Shown one piece after another: positions 36,031 to 45,731 of a stretch of 64,000 nucleotides of DNA. Made by a program: the position numbers and the translations under genes. The stretch is from Bradyrhizobium sp. MOS003. GTDB taxonomy: Bacteria > Pseudomonadota > Alphaproteobacteria > Rhizobiales > Xanthobacteraceae. A model generated the notes under the pieces. That model ran no database searches and had not been told where the DNA came from. It saw nothing but the letters and a program-made list of their open reading frames with translations. The number at the start of each line of letters is the position of its first letter. Position 1 is the stretch's first letter. The stretch covers positions 186,001 to 250,000 of the forward strand of contig NZ_PYFW01000003.1 of assembly GCF_003020125.1 (NCBI RefSeq), given 5' to 3'.

Positions 36031-37020
36031 TCACGCCGGGACCGGCGCGGTGTTCACCGCGTGACAGGCGACGCCGTCGATCAGTTCCGGGACTTCCTTA
36101 CGGCAGAGATCGAACGCCAGCGGGCAGCGCGGATTGAAGGCGCAGCCGGGGGGCGGATTGATCGGGTTCGGGATCTCGCCCTTCACCGGAATGCGTTGGC
36201 GGCCGCTCATGGCGAGGTCAGGCACGGCGCCCAATAACATCTTGGTGTAGGGCATGCGCGGACGGGCGAACAATTCCTTGCTTTCCGCGATCTCGACGAT
36301 ACGGCCGAGATACATGACGCCCACGCGGCTCGCCATGTGGCGGACCACGGCGAGGTTGTGGCTGATGAACATGTAGGTCAGGCCGAACTTGTCCTGGAGG
36401 TCGCGCATCAGATTCAGGATCTGCGCCTGCACGGAGACGTCGAGCGCTGAGGTCGGCTCGTCGCAGACGATGAACTCGGCATCCGATGCAAGCGCCCGAG
36501 CAATCGCGATGCGCTGGCGCTGGCCGCCGGAGAATTCGTGCGGAAACTTCAGCCGGTCATCGGGATGCAGGCCGACCAGGCTGAGCAACTCTCCGACGCG
36601 GGCCTGGATGTCTCGCTCGCCCTGGATCAGGTCGAAGGCGCGGATCGGCTCGGAGATGATGGCATCCACCCGAAAGCGCGGGTTCAGGCTCGCATAGGGA
36701 TCCTGGAAGATCATCTGGATGCGTCGGCGCAGCTTCCGCCGCGCAGGCGCCTGCCGCGGATCTGTCATCGAGACGCCGTCGATCAGGACGTCGCCGGCGC
36801 TTGGCGGCAGCAGGCCGACGACCATCCGCGCCACGGTGGTCTTGCCCGAACCGGATTCGCCGACCAGCGCAAACGTCTCGCCCTTCCTGATGTCGAAGGT
36901 GACGTGATCGACCGCCTTGAGATATTCGAGATGTCCGCCTTCGAGCATGCGGTTGAGCCAGGGTTTTGAAACGTCGAACACCCGGCGCAGATTTGTGGCC
37001 TGGACGAAGGGAGCGCTCAT
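36031..37020 (-). CDS. Peptide-type ABC transporter ATP-binding protein (DppF-like), importer 2
   Basis: 329 residues. Walker A GESGSGKTTVARM, signature [15 protein letters not shown], Walker B FIVCDEPTSALD, switch YMFISHNLAVV, and the terminal cysteine motif CAFNPRCPLAFDLC are all intact. It pairs with the DppD-like subunit immediately upstream (ATGA overlap). Its last codon lies 81 bases before the gamma-glutamyltransferase start, so the glutamyltransferase gene could be read from the same transcript. Confidence 0.93.
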   Translation of the reverse strand: MSAPFVQATNLRRVFDVSKPWLNRMLEGGHLEYLKAVDHVTFDIRKGETFALVGESGSGKTTVARMVVGLLPPSAGDVLIDGVSMTDPRQAPARRKLRRRIQMIFQDPYASLNPRFRVDAIISEPIRAFDLIQGERDIQARVGELLSLVGLHPDDRLKFPHEFSGGQRQRIAIARALASDAEFIVCDEPTSALDVSVQAQILNLMRDLQDKFGLTYMFISHNLAVVRHMASRVGVMYLGRIVEIAESKELFARPRMPYTKMLLGAVPDLAMSGRQRIPVKGEIPNPINPPPGCAFNPRCPLAFDLCRKEVPELIDGVACHAVNTAPVPA

Positions 37021-38003
37021 GCCGCGCTCTCCGCCGGCACGTCGTCATACAGGTGGCAGGCGACCGATTGCGTGCCGCGCGGAAGCGGCTCGGGCCGATC
37101 GACTCGGCAGCGGTCGAAGGCACGTTCGCAGCGCGGATTGAACGAGCAGCCGCGCGGGATCGCCGATAGGCGCGGCATCGAGCCGGGAATCTGCATGAGG
37201 CGCTTGTCGTCGCCGGCAAGCGTCGGGATCGCGCCCATCAAGCCCTTGGCATAGGGATGCAGCGGATTCTTCACGACATCCTGGACCGGACCGATCTCGG
37301 CGACACGGCCGGCATACATCACGGCGACGCGGTCGGAGGTCTCCGCGATCACGCCCATGTCGTGCGTCACCAGCATCACGGCGGTGCCGTGGTCGCGTCC
37401 GAGCCGCTTGATCAGCGAGATGATCTGCGCCTGCACGGAGACGTCGAGCGCGGTGGTCGGCTCGTCTGCGATGATTAGCTCCGGCTCGGCGCAGATGGCG
37501 AGCGCAATCACAACGCGCTGGCGCATGCCGCCGGAGAATTCGTGCGGATAGCCGTCGATGCGCTTTTCCGGCGCGGGAATGCCGACCTCGGCGAGCAGGT
37601 CGATGGCGCGGCGGCGGGCAGCCGTCTCGGACAGGTTCAGGTGAGTTCTGATCGTCTCGACGATCTGGTCGCCGACCCGGTAGAGTGGATTGAGCGAGGT
37701 GAGGGGGTCCTGGAAGATCATGCCGATCCGTTTTCCACGGATGCGGCGCATCTCCTCGGGCGGCAGATTGTCGATGCGCAGCCCGGCGAGATGAATCTCG
37801 CCGCCGGCGATGCGGCCGGGCGGGTCGATCAGGCCGATCACGGCAAGGCCGGTGACGGACTTGCCGGCGCCGGATTCGCCGACCACCCCCAGCACCTCGC
37901 CCTTGGCGATATCGAAGGAGACGCCGTCAATGGCGCGCAACGTGCCGCGGCGGGAGGCGAACTCCACCTGAAGGTTGCGGACGGACAGGATGGGCTCGGT
38001 CAT
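37017..38003 (-). CDS. Peptide-type ABC transporter ATP-binding protein (DppD-like), importer 2
   Basis: 328 residues. Walker A GESGAGKSVTGLA, signature [15 protein letters not shown], Walker [13 protein letters not shown], switch LVTHDMGVIAE and the cysteine motif CSFNPRCERAFDRC are present. It is paralogous to the 32437-33426 protein but clearly diverged, so this importer is not a recent duplicate. It follows the DppC-like gene by 28 bases and overlaps the DppF-like gene by 4. Confidence 0.93.
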   Translation of the reverse strand: MTEPILSVRNLQVEFASRRGTLRAIDGVSFDIAKGEVLGVVGESGAGKSVTGLAVIGLIDPPGRIAGGEIHLAGLRIDNLPPEEMRRIRGKRIGMIFQDPLTSLNPLYRVGDQIVETIRTHLNLSETAARRRAIDLLAEVGIPAPEKRIDGYPHEFSGGMRQRVVIALAICAEPELIIADEPTTALDVSVQAQIISLIKRLGRDHGTAVMLVTHDMGVIAETSDRVAVMYAGRVAEIGPVQDVVKNPLHPYAKGLMGAIPTLAGDDKRLMQIPGSMPRLSAIPRGCSFNPRCERAFDRCRVDRPEPLPRGTQSVACHLYDDVPAESAA

Positions 38004-38031
38004 GAGTGAGGCGCTCTTGTCGAAATTCTGC

Positions 38032-39003
38032 TCATCGGAGCTTTGGGTTGAGCGCGTCGCGCAGCCAGTCGCCGAGCAGGTTGATCGACAGGATCAGCCC
38101 CGCCAGCGCGATGCCGGGGAAAGCGACGATCCACCATTCGCCTGCAAACAGATAATTGTTGCCGATGCGGATCAGCGTGCCGAGCGAGGGCATGGTGTCG
38201 GGCAGGCCGACGCCGAGGAACGAGAGCGTCGCCTCGGTGATGATCGCCAGCGCGAGGTTGATGGTGGCGATGACCAGGATCGGGCCCATCGTGTTCGGCA
38301 GCACGTGCCGCAGCATGATCTTCGACGCAGGCAGGCCGATCAGCTGCGCGGCGGCCACATAGTCCTTGTTCTTCTCGACCATCACGGAGCCGCGCACCGT
38401 CCTTGCATACCCGACCCAGAAACTGAGGCCGATCGAGATCACCAGCACCACCAGCATGCTGGTGGCATCCAGGCGGTTGCCGAGGATCGATTTCGCGATG
38501 CCGTTGACCAGCAGCGCGATCAGAATGGCGGGAAAGGTCAGTTGCACGTCGGCGATCCGCATGATTACGCCATCGATCGCGCCACCGAAATAGCCGGCGA
38601 TCAGGCCGAGCACGATCCCAAGCGCGCCGGCGAAGATCACGCCGGCCACGCCGACCGCGAGCGAGATGCGCATGCCGTAGAGAATGGCTGAGAACACGTC
38701 GCGGCCCTGCTCGTCGGTGCCGAGCAGGAACGGGCTTTGGCCGTCGGCGGTCCAGAGCGGTGAGATGCGCGAGTTCATCAACTGGAGCTGCGCCGGATCG
38801 AACGGGTTCTGCACCGCAAGAACGGATGCAAAAATCGCGAGCAGAAAGAGCAGCACGGTGATGGCGGCCGCCACCATGGTCAGCTTGGAACGGCGGAACG
38901 AATAGAAAATGTCGCTGTCGAGGGCGCGGCTGAGCCAGCTGCGACCGGCATGCGCGGGCGGCGCGCTCTGCTTGTCGGAATTGGAGGCGACGGCGTCGGA
39001 CAT
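38032..39003 (-). CDS. Peptide-type ABC transporter permease (DppC-like), importer 2
   Basis: 323 residues. A 40-residue cytoplasmic N-terminus precedes TM1 (KLTMVAAAITVLLFLLAIF). GTDEQGRDVFSAILYGMR is the DppC signature, and the EAA loop is AQLIGLPASKIMLRHVLPN. Six helices are visible, ending in NLLGDWLRDALNPKLR, as usual. It forms a heterodimer with the DppB-like protein 9 bases upstream and drives translocation for importer 2. Confidence 0.93.
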   Translation of the reverse strand: MSDAVASNSDKQSAPPAHAGRSWLSRALDSDIFYSFRRSKLTMVAAAITVLLFLLAIFASVLAVQNPFDPAQLQLMNSRISPLWTADGQSPFLLGTDEQGRDVFSAILYGMRISLAVGVAGVIFAGALGIVLGLIAGYFGGAIDGVIMRIADVQLTFPAILIALLVNGIAKSILGNRLDATSMLVVLVISIGLSFWVGYARTVRGSVMVEKNKDYVAAAQLIGLPASKIMLRHVLPNTMGPILVIATINLALAIITEATLSFLGVGLPDTMPSLGTLIRIGNNYLFAGEWWIVAFPGIALAGLILSINLLGDWLRDALNPKLR

Positions 39004-39012
39004 GCAAGAGCC

Positions 39013-39993
39013 TTATGTAGCGCGGCCGACGGTCGCGCGCAGGCGCGGATCGACCACAGTGTAGAGGATGTCGACCACCAGATTGATGGTGACGAAGATT
39101 AGCGAGACCATCAGCAGGTAGGCGGCCATGATCGGGATATCGACGTTCTGCACGGCCTGCACGAACAGGAGACCCATCCCCGGCCACTGGAACACGGTCT
39201 CGGTGATGATCGAAAATGCAATAACCGAGCCAAACTGGAGTCCGGCCACCGTAATCACGGGGATCAGCGTGTTCTTCAGCGCGTGGCCGAAATGGATGGC
39301 ACGGGTGGTCAGTCCGCGGGCGCGGGCGAAGCGGATATAGTCGGTTCGCAGCACTTCAAGCATTTCCGCGCGGACCAGCCGCATGATCAGGGTCATCTGG
39401 AACAGGCCGAGGGTGATTGAGGGCATGATCAATGCCTTCAGCCCCGACAGCGTGAGCAGGCCTGTCGTCCACCAGCCGAGCTTGACCACCTCGCCGCGGC
39501 CGAACGAGGGCAACCAGCCCAATGTCACGGCGAACAGATAGATCAGCAGGATGCCAATCAGGAAGGTCGGCAGCGAGATGCCTACAAGCGAAACCGCCTG
39601 GAACAACTTGGCGAGCACGGTGTCGCGCCGCAGCGCCGAGTACACGCCCATCAGGATGCCGCAGACCATCGCAAATACGGTCGCGCAGATCGCAAGTTCC
39701 AGCGTTGCGGGCAGGCGCTCCATCAACAGTGCCGAGACCGGCTGGCGAAACTGATAGGAGACGCCGAACTTGAATTGCGCGGCATCGCCGAAATAGCGGA
39801 TGAACTGCACCGGCACGGGATCGTCGAGGCCGAGCGATTTGCGCACGGCTTCGCGCTCGGCCGCAGGCGTATCCAGCGAGACGATCTGGTTGATGGGGTC
39901 GCCGGCGAAACGGAACATCGAGAACGCGATGATGCCGACGGCGAACATGACGCCGATCGCCTGCACGGCACGGCGAAGTGTGAAAGCGAGCAT
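39013..39993 (-). CDS. Peptide-type ABC transporter permease (DppB-like), importer 2
   Basis: 326 residues from ATG 39993 (MLAFTLRRAVQAIGVMFA); GTG 40002 would add three residues and is also served by the AAGGA stretch nearby. A periplasmic loop with LDDPVPVQFIRYFGD, the EAA loop (ARARGLTTRAIHFGHALKNT) and the end VDPRLRATVG fit DppB/OppB. Partner of the DppC-like gene downstream. A hairpin at 40052-40080 separates it from the binding-protein gene. Confidence 0.92.
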   Translation of the reverse strand: MLAFTLRRAVQAIGVMFAVGIIAFSMFRFAGDPINQIVSLDTPAAEREAVRKSLGLDDPVPVQFIRYFGDAAQFKFGVSYQFRQPVSALLMERLPATLELAICATVFAMVCGILMGVYSALRRDTVLAKLFQAVSLVGISLPTFLIGILLIYLFAVTLGWLPSFGRGEVVKLGWWTTGLLTLSGLKALIMPSITLGLFQMTLIMRLVRAEMLEVLRTDYIRFARARGLTTRAIHFGHALKNTLIPVITVAGLQFGSVIAFSIITETVFQWPGMGLLFVQAVQNVDIPIMAAYLLMVSLIFVTINLVVDILYTVVDPRLRATVGRAT

Positions 39994-40051
39994 TCCTTCC
40001 ACTTCCTTAGCGGAGCGTCCGGTCGACGTCGTTGCCGCCCGGAAAAGGCAA

Positions 40052-40080
40052 GGTCCCGGAAGCCTGATGCCGCCGGGACC
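40052..40080 (-). repeat. Hairpin between binding-protein and DppB-like genes, importer 2
   Basis: GGTCCCGG (40052-40059) pairs with CCGGGACC (40073-40080) across a 13-base loop. It follows the binding-protein stop by 16 bases on the minus strand and has no U-run, so it could retard 3' decay of the receptor message while allowing some read-through to the permease genes. Confidence 0.6.
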
Positions 40081-40096
40081 CTGTGTTCAAACGACG

Positions 40097-41692
40097 TTAG
40101 TCCTTCTTCGTGGCCCAGTGGAACATTACGAGGTTGTCCGCACGCTGCGGCAGGTTCACCTTCTTGGAAACGCCCCAGGCCAGAGCCTGCTGGTGCAGTG
40201 GGATGTACGCCCAGTCCTTGATGCTGATCTCGTAGGCCTGCTTGATCAGCTGATTGCGCTTGGCGGTGTCGGTTTCGACCAGAACCTTGTCGGTGATCGC
40301 GTCGAAATCCTTGTTGCAGTAACCGCCGAGATTGGCCTCGCCGCGCGAGGATTTCGCATCGGTGCGGCAGCCCATGATGTCATAGAGCACGTTATGGGAG
40401 TCCATCGTGCTCGGCGTCCAGCCCAGCATGTAGAACGAGGTCTGGTAGCCGCCCTGTTTCAGCACCTTGGCGAAATACTGCGCCTTGGGCTGGGCCAGCA
40501 GATTGATCTTGACGCCAATGCGGGCAAGCATGCCGACCACGGCCTGGCAGATCGCGGCATCGTTGACGTAGCGATCGTTCGGACAGTCCATGGTGACCTC
40601 GAAGCCGTCGGGGTAACCGGCCTCGGCCAGGAGCTTCTTGGCGCCGTCAGGATCGAATTTCGGCCGCGTGAAGTCCTTTGAGAGCGCGAACAACTCCGGG
40701 GCGATCATCAGCGCCGACGGCGTCGACAGCCCGCGCATCACGCGCGTCTTGATCAGCTCGATGTCGATCCCCTTGTAGAAGGCTTCGCGGACGCGGGCGT
40801 CCTTGAACGGGTTCTTGCCCTTGAGGTTGGAATAGAGCAGTTCGTCGCGGGTCTGGTCGAAGCCGATAAAGATGGTGCGCAGCTCCGGCGCCTTCAGCAC
40901 CTGCGCATTCGGGCTCGAATCGACGCGGGTGATATCCTGGATCGGTACCGGCTCGATGACGTCGACCTCGCCCGAGAGCAGCGCGGCGACGCGGGTAGCG
41001 TCGGAGGCGATCGGGGTGAAGATGATCTCCTTCAAATTGCCTTCCATCTTGCCCCAGTAATTGGGGTTGGCCTTGAACACGGTCTTCACGCCGGGTTGGT
41101 GGCTCTCGATGATGAAGGGACCCGTGCCGTTCTCGTGCAGCGCCGCGTAGCTCGGCGAGGTCGCGGACACGGGCGTCGGCTCGACGGCGTTGTTCGCCTC
41201 GGCCCACTTCTTGTCCATGATGTACCAGACGTCCCATGCCGAATGCAGGATGGGATTGGGCGAGGGCAGGATGAAGTCGACCGTGTAATCGTCGACCTTG
41301 ACGACCTTGACGTCGGCCGCGAGGCGGGTCTGCATATTGGAATTCTTGTTGCGCACCCGGTCGGCGGAGAACACGACGTCGTCGGCGGTGAAGGGATCTC
41401 CATTGTGGAATTTGACGCCCTTGCGCAGATGGAAGCGCCAGCGGGTCGGCTCCGGCGTCTCCCAGCTTTCCGCCAGCGCCGGGATGATCTTGAGATCCTT
41501 GTCGCGCGCGGTCAGGCCCTGATAGACGTGACCGAGATGGGCGTGGGTGGTGGACTCGTTCAGCGAGTAGGGGTCAAGCGACTTCAGGTCACCCTGGTTG
41601 GCATAGCGCAGCGTCTGGCTCGACGCCGGCGAGACCGTCAACGCAAGCATACCGGCGAGCGTCGCCGCAAACAGACTTCGACTGACAGACAT
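40097..41692 (-). CDS. Peptide-type ABC transporter substrate-binding protein, importer 2 (SBP family 5)
   Basis: 531 residues from the ATG at 41692, with GAGAGGG on the minus strand just upstream; a longer open frame to 42019 has no family similarity. A signal peptide (SLFAATLAGMLALTVSPASS) of about 26 residues precedes TLRYANQGDLKSLDP. WRFHLRKGVKFHNGDPFTAD is the family-5 signature. It is the receptor of importer 2 and the first gene of the long minus-strand unit. The 378 bases upstream hold its promoter. Confidence 0.93.
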   Translation of the reverse strand: MSVSRSLFAATLAGMLALTVSPASSQTLRYANQGDLKSLDPYSLNESTTHAHLGHVYQGLTARDKDLKIIPALAESWETPEPTRWRFHLRKGVKFHNGDPFTADDVVFSADRVRNKNSNMQTRLAADVKVVKVDDYTVDFILPSPNPILHSAWDVWYIMDKKWAEANNAVEPTPVSATSPSYAALHENGTGPFIIESHQPGVKTVFKANPNYWGKMEGNLKEIIFTPIASDATRVAALLSGEVDVIEPVPIQDITRVDSSPNAQVLKAPELRTIFIGFDQTRDELLYSNLKGKNPFKDARVREAFYKGIDIELIKTRVMRGLSTPSALMIAPELFALSKDFTRPKFDPDGAKKLLAEAGYPDGFEVTMDCPNDRYVNDAAICQAVVGMLARIGVKINLLAQPKAQYFAKVLKQGGYQTSFYMLGWTPSTMDSHNVLYDIMGCRTDAKSSRGEANLGGYCNKDFDAITDKVLVETDTAKRNQLIKQAYEISIKDWAYIPLHQQALAWGVSKKVNLPQRADNLVMFHWATKKD

Positions 41693-42070
41693 TCTTGACC
41701 CTCTCCACACCGCCATGCCGGTGATTTTTGATTGTTCGGCCGGCTGATCGATCCATGTTGCCCAGAGTTCTCGGCCCGCGCAAGCGCCATTCCAGCAAGG
41801 AACGCGCCAAGTTGCACCGCTGTGCAGCAATGCTGACCAGCAATTTGGGGGTGAAAGCTTCGTGGGAGAAATTCGACTTTCGACCTGTGAATTCGCCGGA
41901 TCGGTCGGTGCGGTGACGCCTTCGTCGCGGGGGCTTCGCCAAGGGGTTTGATTGACCATACCCCTCGATTGTGGAAGCCGGCGCCCTGCCGTCCGCCTCA
42001 GGTCGCTTGCGTTGCACACCGTGTCGCGGCGATACTCCGCCAGGCCACTCGAATCTCATCTGGAGGGGAC
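41693..42070. other. Gene-free divergent interval
   Basis: 378 bases between the importer 2 receptor gene (minus) and the 85-residue protein gene (plus). Both promoters should be here. The only structure noticed is TGCAC and GTGCA arms (41813-41826) flanked by TTGC and GCAA, which gives a TTGC-n11-GCAA dyad. Open frames crossing the interval show no family resemblance. Confidence 0.5.
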
Positions 42071-42328
42071 ATGAAAGTTAATATCGAAATCGACTGCACC
42101 CCCCTCGAGGCCCGCCAGTTCTTCGGACTGCCCGACGTGATGCCGATGCAGACCGCCGTGATGGACAAGCTGCAGCAGCAGATGATGTCCAATATCGACA
42201 AGGTCTCGCCGGAATCGCTGATCCAGAGCTGGTTCACTTTCGATCCCAAGATCGCCGAGCGGTTTCAGGACATGTTCGTTACGATGGCGGGCCTTGGCGG
42301 CACGCGCAGCAGCGACAAGAAGAAATAA
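42071..42328 (+). CDS. Small conserved protein of unknown function (DUF6489-like)
   Basis: 85 residues from the ATG at 42071, preceded by TGGAGGGG. The protein starts MKVNIEIDCTPLEARQFFG and continues with helical, Met/Gln-rich stretches (LQQQMMSNIDKV) and a lysine-rich end (SSDKKK). It resembles a small alphaproteobacterial family I recall as DUF6489, often found near PHA or lipid genes. It has no cysteine pairs or membrane helices. Its stop overlaps the ATG of the hydrolase gene by one base, so the two are translationally coupled. Confidence 0.7.
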   Translation: MKVNIEIDCTPLEARQFFGLPDVMPMQTAVMDKLQQQMMSNIDKVSPESLIQSWFTFDPKIAERFQDMFVTMAGLGGTRSSDKKK

Positions 42329-43128
42329 TGTCGTCCGGGCCGGACGGGCGGGAGGCGCCGGGCGGACTTCGTCCGCCGGGCCTCGCCCTGTTGCTTGCAG
42401 AAGCGCGCGGCCTGTTCGAATTCAATGCGAGCCTGCTGCTGTCGCCGGTCCTGATGCGCGCGCCCAGGGGCGACGGTCATCCGGTGCTGGCGCTGCCGGG
42501 CTTTCTCGCCAGTGACCTCTCGATGGCGCCGATGCGGCGCTACCTCGGCGAACTCGGCTACGAGGCACATGCCTGGCGGATGGGCCGCAATCTCGGCGGT
42601 CTCGGCCGGATGCGGGAGTCGCTGCGCGCGCGTCTGGCCGAAATCCACGCTGCAAGCGGACACAAGGTCAGCCTGGTGGGATGGAGCCTGGGTGGCGTCT
42701 ATGCCCGCGATCTCGCGCTCCAGGCGCCCGACATGGTCCGCTATGTCGTCACGCTCGGCAGTCCGTTTGCCAACGACGTGCGTGCGACCAACGCCACGCG
42801 GCTCTACGAGGCGCTGTCCGGCGAGCGGGTCGAGGATTTCGCCGAACTGCGCGAGGCGATCGCCGGCGATCTGCCGGTGCCGGCGACGTCGATCTATTCG
42901 CGGGCCGATGGTGTCGTGAACTGGCGGACCTGCTTGCTGCGTCCGTCAGACCGCGCCGAGAACATCGAAATTCACCTGGCGAGCCATCTCGGGCTCGGTG
43001 TTAACCCCGCGGCGCTGTGGGCCGTGGCCGACCGCCTGGCGCAACCGGAAGGGGAATTCTCGCCATTTGACCGGGCAGGGCCGTTTGCCATTGCATATGC
43101 CCCGCCGGAACAGGCAATATCGGCCTGA
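42328..43128 (+). CDS. Alpha/beta hydrolase (lipase/esterase-like)
   Basis: 266 residues. The oxyanion strand reads HPVLALPGFLASD and the nucleophile elbow is GWSLGG with Ser120; a histidine in SHLGLG near residue 220 is a candidate for the triad. It is clearly paralogous to the 55295-56065 protein, which has the same GHPVL(A/V)LPG, GWSLGG and LGSPFA landmarks. Likely a cytoplasmic esterase or acyl-ester hydrolase; the substrate is unknown. Coupled to the small protein upstream and followed 45 bases later by the WS/DGAT gene. Confidence 0.85.
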   Translation: MSSGPDGREAPGGLRPPGLALLLAEARGLFEFNASLLLSPVLMRAPRGDGHPVLALPGFLASDLSMAPMRRYLGELGYEAHAWRMGRNLGGLGRMRESLRARLAEIHAASGHKVSLVGWSLGGVYARDLALQAPDMVRYVVTLGSPFANDVRATNATRLYEALSGERVEDFAELREAIAGDLPVPATSIYSRADGVVNWRTCLLRPSDRAENIEIHLASHLGLGVNPAALWAVADRLAQPEGEFSPFDRAGPFAIAYAPPEQAISA

Positions 43129-43173
43129 CGAGAAGCGCCGGCAAGGCGCCCGTCAATTTTGCGGGAGGGAACC

Positions 43174-44724
43174 ATGGCTGACGGTAAGAAGCTGTCGTCG
43201 CTGGACGCGTCGTTTCTCTATCTGGAAACGCCGGAGATGCCGATGCATGTCGGGAGCATGGCGATCTTTCGCCTGCCCGACGACTACAAGGGCGACTTCT
43301 TCGAAGACTTCAAGGCGATGATCGTCTCGCGCCTGCACATCGCGCCGATCCTCAAGGCACGCCTGGAGAAGGCGCCGCTCGACATCGATCATCCCTCCTG
43401 GGTCGAGGACGATCAATTCGACATCGACCGCCATATCTTCCGCGCCAGCCTGCCTCAGCCGCGCGACCGCGCCACGCTCGAACGCATCGTCGGCTGGATG
43501 CACGCCAAGCTGCTGAACCGCGCGCGCCCGCTCTGGGAATTCTACGTGTTCGAGGGCATGAAGGACAACGAGGTCGGGCTCTATTCCAAAATGCACCATG
43601 CGGCCATCGACGGAGGCGCCGGTGCGGCACTCACCAACATGATCTACGATATCTCGCCGATCCCGCGGAAGGTCGAGCCGCCGGCGGCAGGCACCAAGTC
43701 CGGACAGGAGCCGCGCGACATCGCCGCCAACCTGCTCGATTCCTATCAGCAGCTCTTCACCCAGCCGCTCGATGCTTCGGCGGCCGCCAAGAACCTGCAA
43801 CTGCCGCGCACCGGCAAGAGCGACATCGGCTCGATCCTGTTCGACAACGCGATGTACCAGATCGAGAGCGCGGTGCGCTTCGCCGGCAACATTCCGACCG
43901 TGCTCAAGAGCGTGTCTGACGTACTCGGCAAGGTCGCCGATCCCAAATCGCGCGAGAGTCTCGCCAGCATGGTGTCGCCGCCGACCATGCTCAACAAGAC
44001 CATCTCCTCTGAGCGGAGCTTCGCCGGTGTATCGATCCCGCTGTCGCGGGCGAAGGCTCTGGCCAAGCAGGCCGGCGGCAAGCTCAACGACGTCGTGCTG
44101 GCGCTAGCCTCCGGCGTGGTCCGGCGCTACCTCCAGCAATATGGCACGCTGCCCGCGAAATCGTTGACGGCGGCGGTTCCGATCTCGCTGCGCGAGGAGG
44201 GCAACACCGAGGCCAACAACCAGGTGTTCGGCATGATCTGCGCGATCGCGACCAACATCGACGATCCCAAGGCGCGGCTGGAGGCCATCATCGCGCAATC
44301 GACCAAGTCGAAGGAGATGTCGCATCCCCTGCGTGCGCTGATGCCCCAGGTCTCCAACATCTCGATGCTGGGCGCGCCGATGATGGTGCAGATCCTGGCG
44401 CTGCTCTACAGCCGCTCGAACCTGTCGGACGTGCTGCCACCGGCCGCCAACATCACCGTGTCCAACGTGCCGGGGCCGCGCCAGACGCTTTATGCGGCCG
44501 GCGCGGAGCTATTGCACATCTTCCCGGTGTCGATCTCGACGCACGGGCAGGCGCTCAACATCACCGTGCAGAGCTACCGCGATCAGCTCGATTTCGGCTT
44601 CATCGTGGGCGCCAACATCATTCCGCATGTGCAGGTGATGTGCGACATGCTGCCGGAAGAGTTTGCCGCGCTGGAGGCGGCCTACGCGCCGCCGGTGGCG
44701 GAAATCAAGGGCGCTGCCGAATAG
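43174..44724 (+). CDS. WS/DGAT family O-acyltransferase (wax ester synthase / diacylglycerol acyltransferase)
   Basis: 516 residues from the ATG at 43174, with GGGAGGG upstream. The N-terminal SSLDASFLYLETPEMPMHVG and the catalytic HHAAIDG (141-147) match the HHxxxDG acyltransferase motif. A C-terminal VSNVPGPRQTLYAAG block is the second family signature. The enzyme transfers an acyl group from acyl-CoA to a fatty alcohol or diacylglycerol, making neutral storage lipid at the membrane. It lies in a lipid-related block with hydrolases and a CYP102-type P450. Complete and apparently functional. Confidence 0.93.
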   Translation: MADGKKLSSLDASFLYLETPEMPMHVGSMAIFRLPDDYKGDFFEDFKAMIVSRLHIAPILKARLEKAPLDIDHPSWVEDDQFDIDRHIFRASLPQPRDRATLERIVGWMHAKLLNRARPLWEFYVFEGMKDNEVGLYSKMHHAAIDGGAGAALTNMIYDISPIPRKVEPPAAGTKSGQEPRDIAANLLDSYQQLFTQPLDASAAAKNLQLPRTGKSDIGSILFDNAMYQIESAVRFAGNIPTVLKSVSDVLGKVADPKSRESLASMVSPPTMLNKTISSERSFAGVSIPLSRAKALAKQAGGKLNDVVLALASGVVRRYLQQYGTLPAKSLTAAVPISLREEGNTEANNQVFGMICAIATNIDDPKARLEAIIAQSTKSKEMSHPLRALMPQVSNISMLGAPMMVQILALLYSRSNLSDVLPPAANITVSNVPGPRQTLYAAGAELLHIFPVSISTHGQALNITVQSYRDQLDFGFIVGANIIPHVQVMCDMLPEEFAALEAAYAPPVAEIKGAAE

Positions 44725-44734
44725 GAATGTCTCA

Positions 44735-45730
44735 ATGATCGAAATGCCGCCGCTCAAGTTCGCGACGACGAACGGAATCCGCATGGGCTATTACGAGGCA
44801 GGCCCGGCCGACGACAAGCCTCCGATCGTGCTGTGTCACGGCTGGCCCGAGCTCGCCTTCTCCTGGCGCCACCAGATCAAGGCGTTGAGCGAGGCCGGCA
44901 TTCGCGTGATCGCGCCGGACCAGCGCGGCTATGGCGCGACCGACCGGCCCGAGGTGGTCGAGGATTACGACATGGAGCATCTGACCGGCGATCTCGTCGG
45001 GTTGCTCGATCATCTCGGGATCGACAAGGCGATCTTCGTCGGCCACGACTGGGGCGGCTTCGTGGTCTGGCAGATGCCGCTGCGGCACCCCTCGCGCGTC
45101 GCCGGTGTCGTCGGCGTCAACACCCCGCATTGGGACCGCGCGCCGATCGACCCCATTGCGCTGTTCCGCCAGCGCTTCGGCGACCAGATGTACATCGTGC
45201 AGTTCCAGGATCCCGCGCGCGAGCCGGACAGAATCTTCGGCAGCCGCGTCGAGCAGACATTCGACGCCTTCATGCGCAAGCCGATGCCGCGGCCGGCGGC
45301 GAAGTCCGACGAGCCGCCGATTGCAGGCGTCGGCGCTTCGTCCAAGACTAATCTTGCCTTCCCGCAGATGATCGCGGCCTATGACGCCAAGGTCGATCCG
45401 CGCACGCCGATCCTGTCGGCCGATGAGAAGAAGGTGTTCGTCGACACGTTCACGAAGACCGGCTTCACCGGCGGCATCAACTGGTATCGAAACTTCACAC
45501 GCAACTGGGAGCGGTCGAAGGGACTGGATCATCACATCCATGTGCCGTCGTTGATGATCATGGCGGAGAACGATGCCGTGCTGCCGCCCTCGGCGGCCGA
45601 CGGCATGGAGAAGCTGATCGGCGATCTCGAGAAGTATCTGGTGAAGGACAGCGGCCATTGGACGCAGCAGGAGAAGCCGGAAGAGGTCAGCGCCAAGCTG
45701 ATCGAATGGCGTAGAAGGCGGTTTGGCTAA
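44735..45730 (+). CDS. Epoxide hydrolase-like alpha/beta hydrolase
   Basis: 331 residues from the ATG at 44735. HGWPELAFSW supplies the oxyanion HGxP motif, GHDWGGFV carries the nucleophile Asp105 (epoxide-hydrolase type rather than serine), and DSGHWTQQE has the catalytic His308. The cap domain (about 130-230) holds the usual ring-opening tyrosines region. It would hydrate an epoxide to a diol. The start is 10 bases after the WS/DGAT stop, and an A-type palindrome begins 2 bases after its stop, just before the P450 fusion gene, which could supply an epoxide. Confidence 0.92.
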   Translation: MIEMPPLKFATTNGIRMGYYEAGPADDKPPIVLCHGWPELAFSWRHQIKALSEAGIRVIAPDQRGYGATDRPEVVEDYDMEHLTGDLVGLLDHLGIDKAIFVGHDWGGFVVWQMPLRHPSRVAGVVGVNTPHWDRAPIDPIALFRQRFGDQMYIVQFQDPAREPDRIFGSRVEQTFDAFMRKPMPRPAAKSDEPPIAGVGASSKTNLAFPQMIAAYDAKVDPRTPILSADEKKVFVDTFTKTGFTGGINWYRNFTRNWERSKGLDHHIHVPSLMIMAENDAVLPPSAADGMEKLIGDLEKYLVKDSGHWTQQEKPEEVSAKLIEWRRRRFG

Positions 45731-45731
45731 T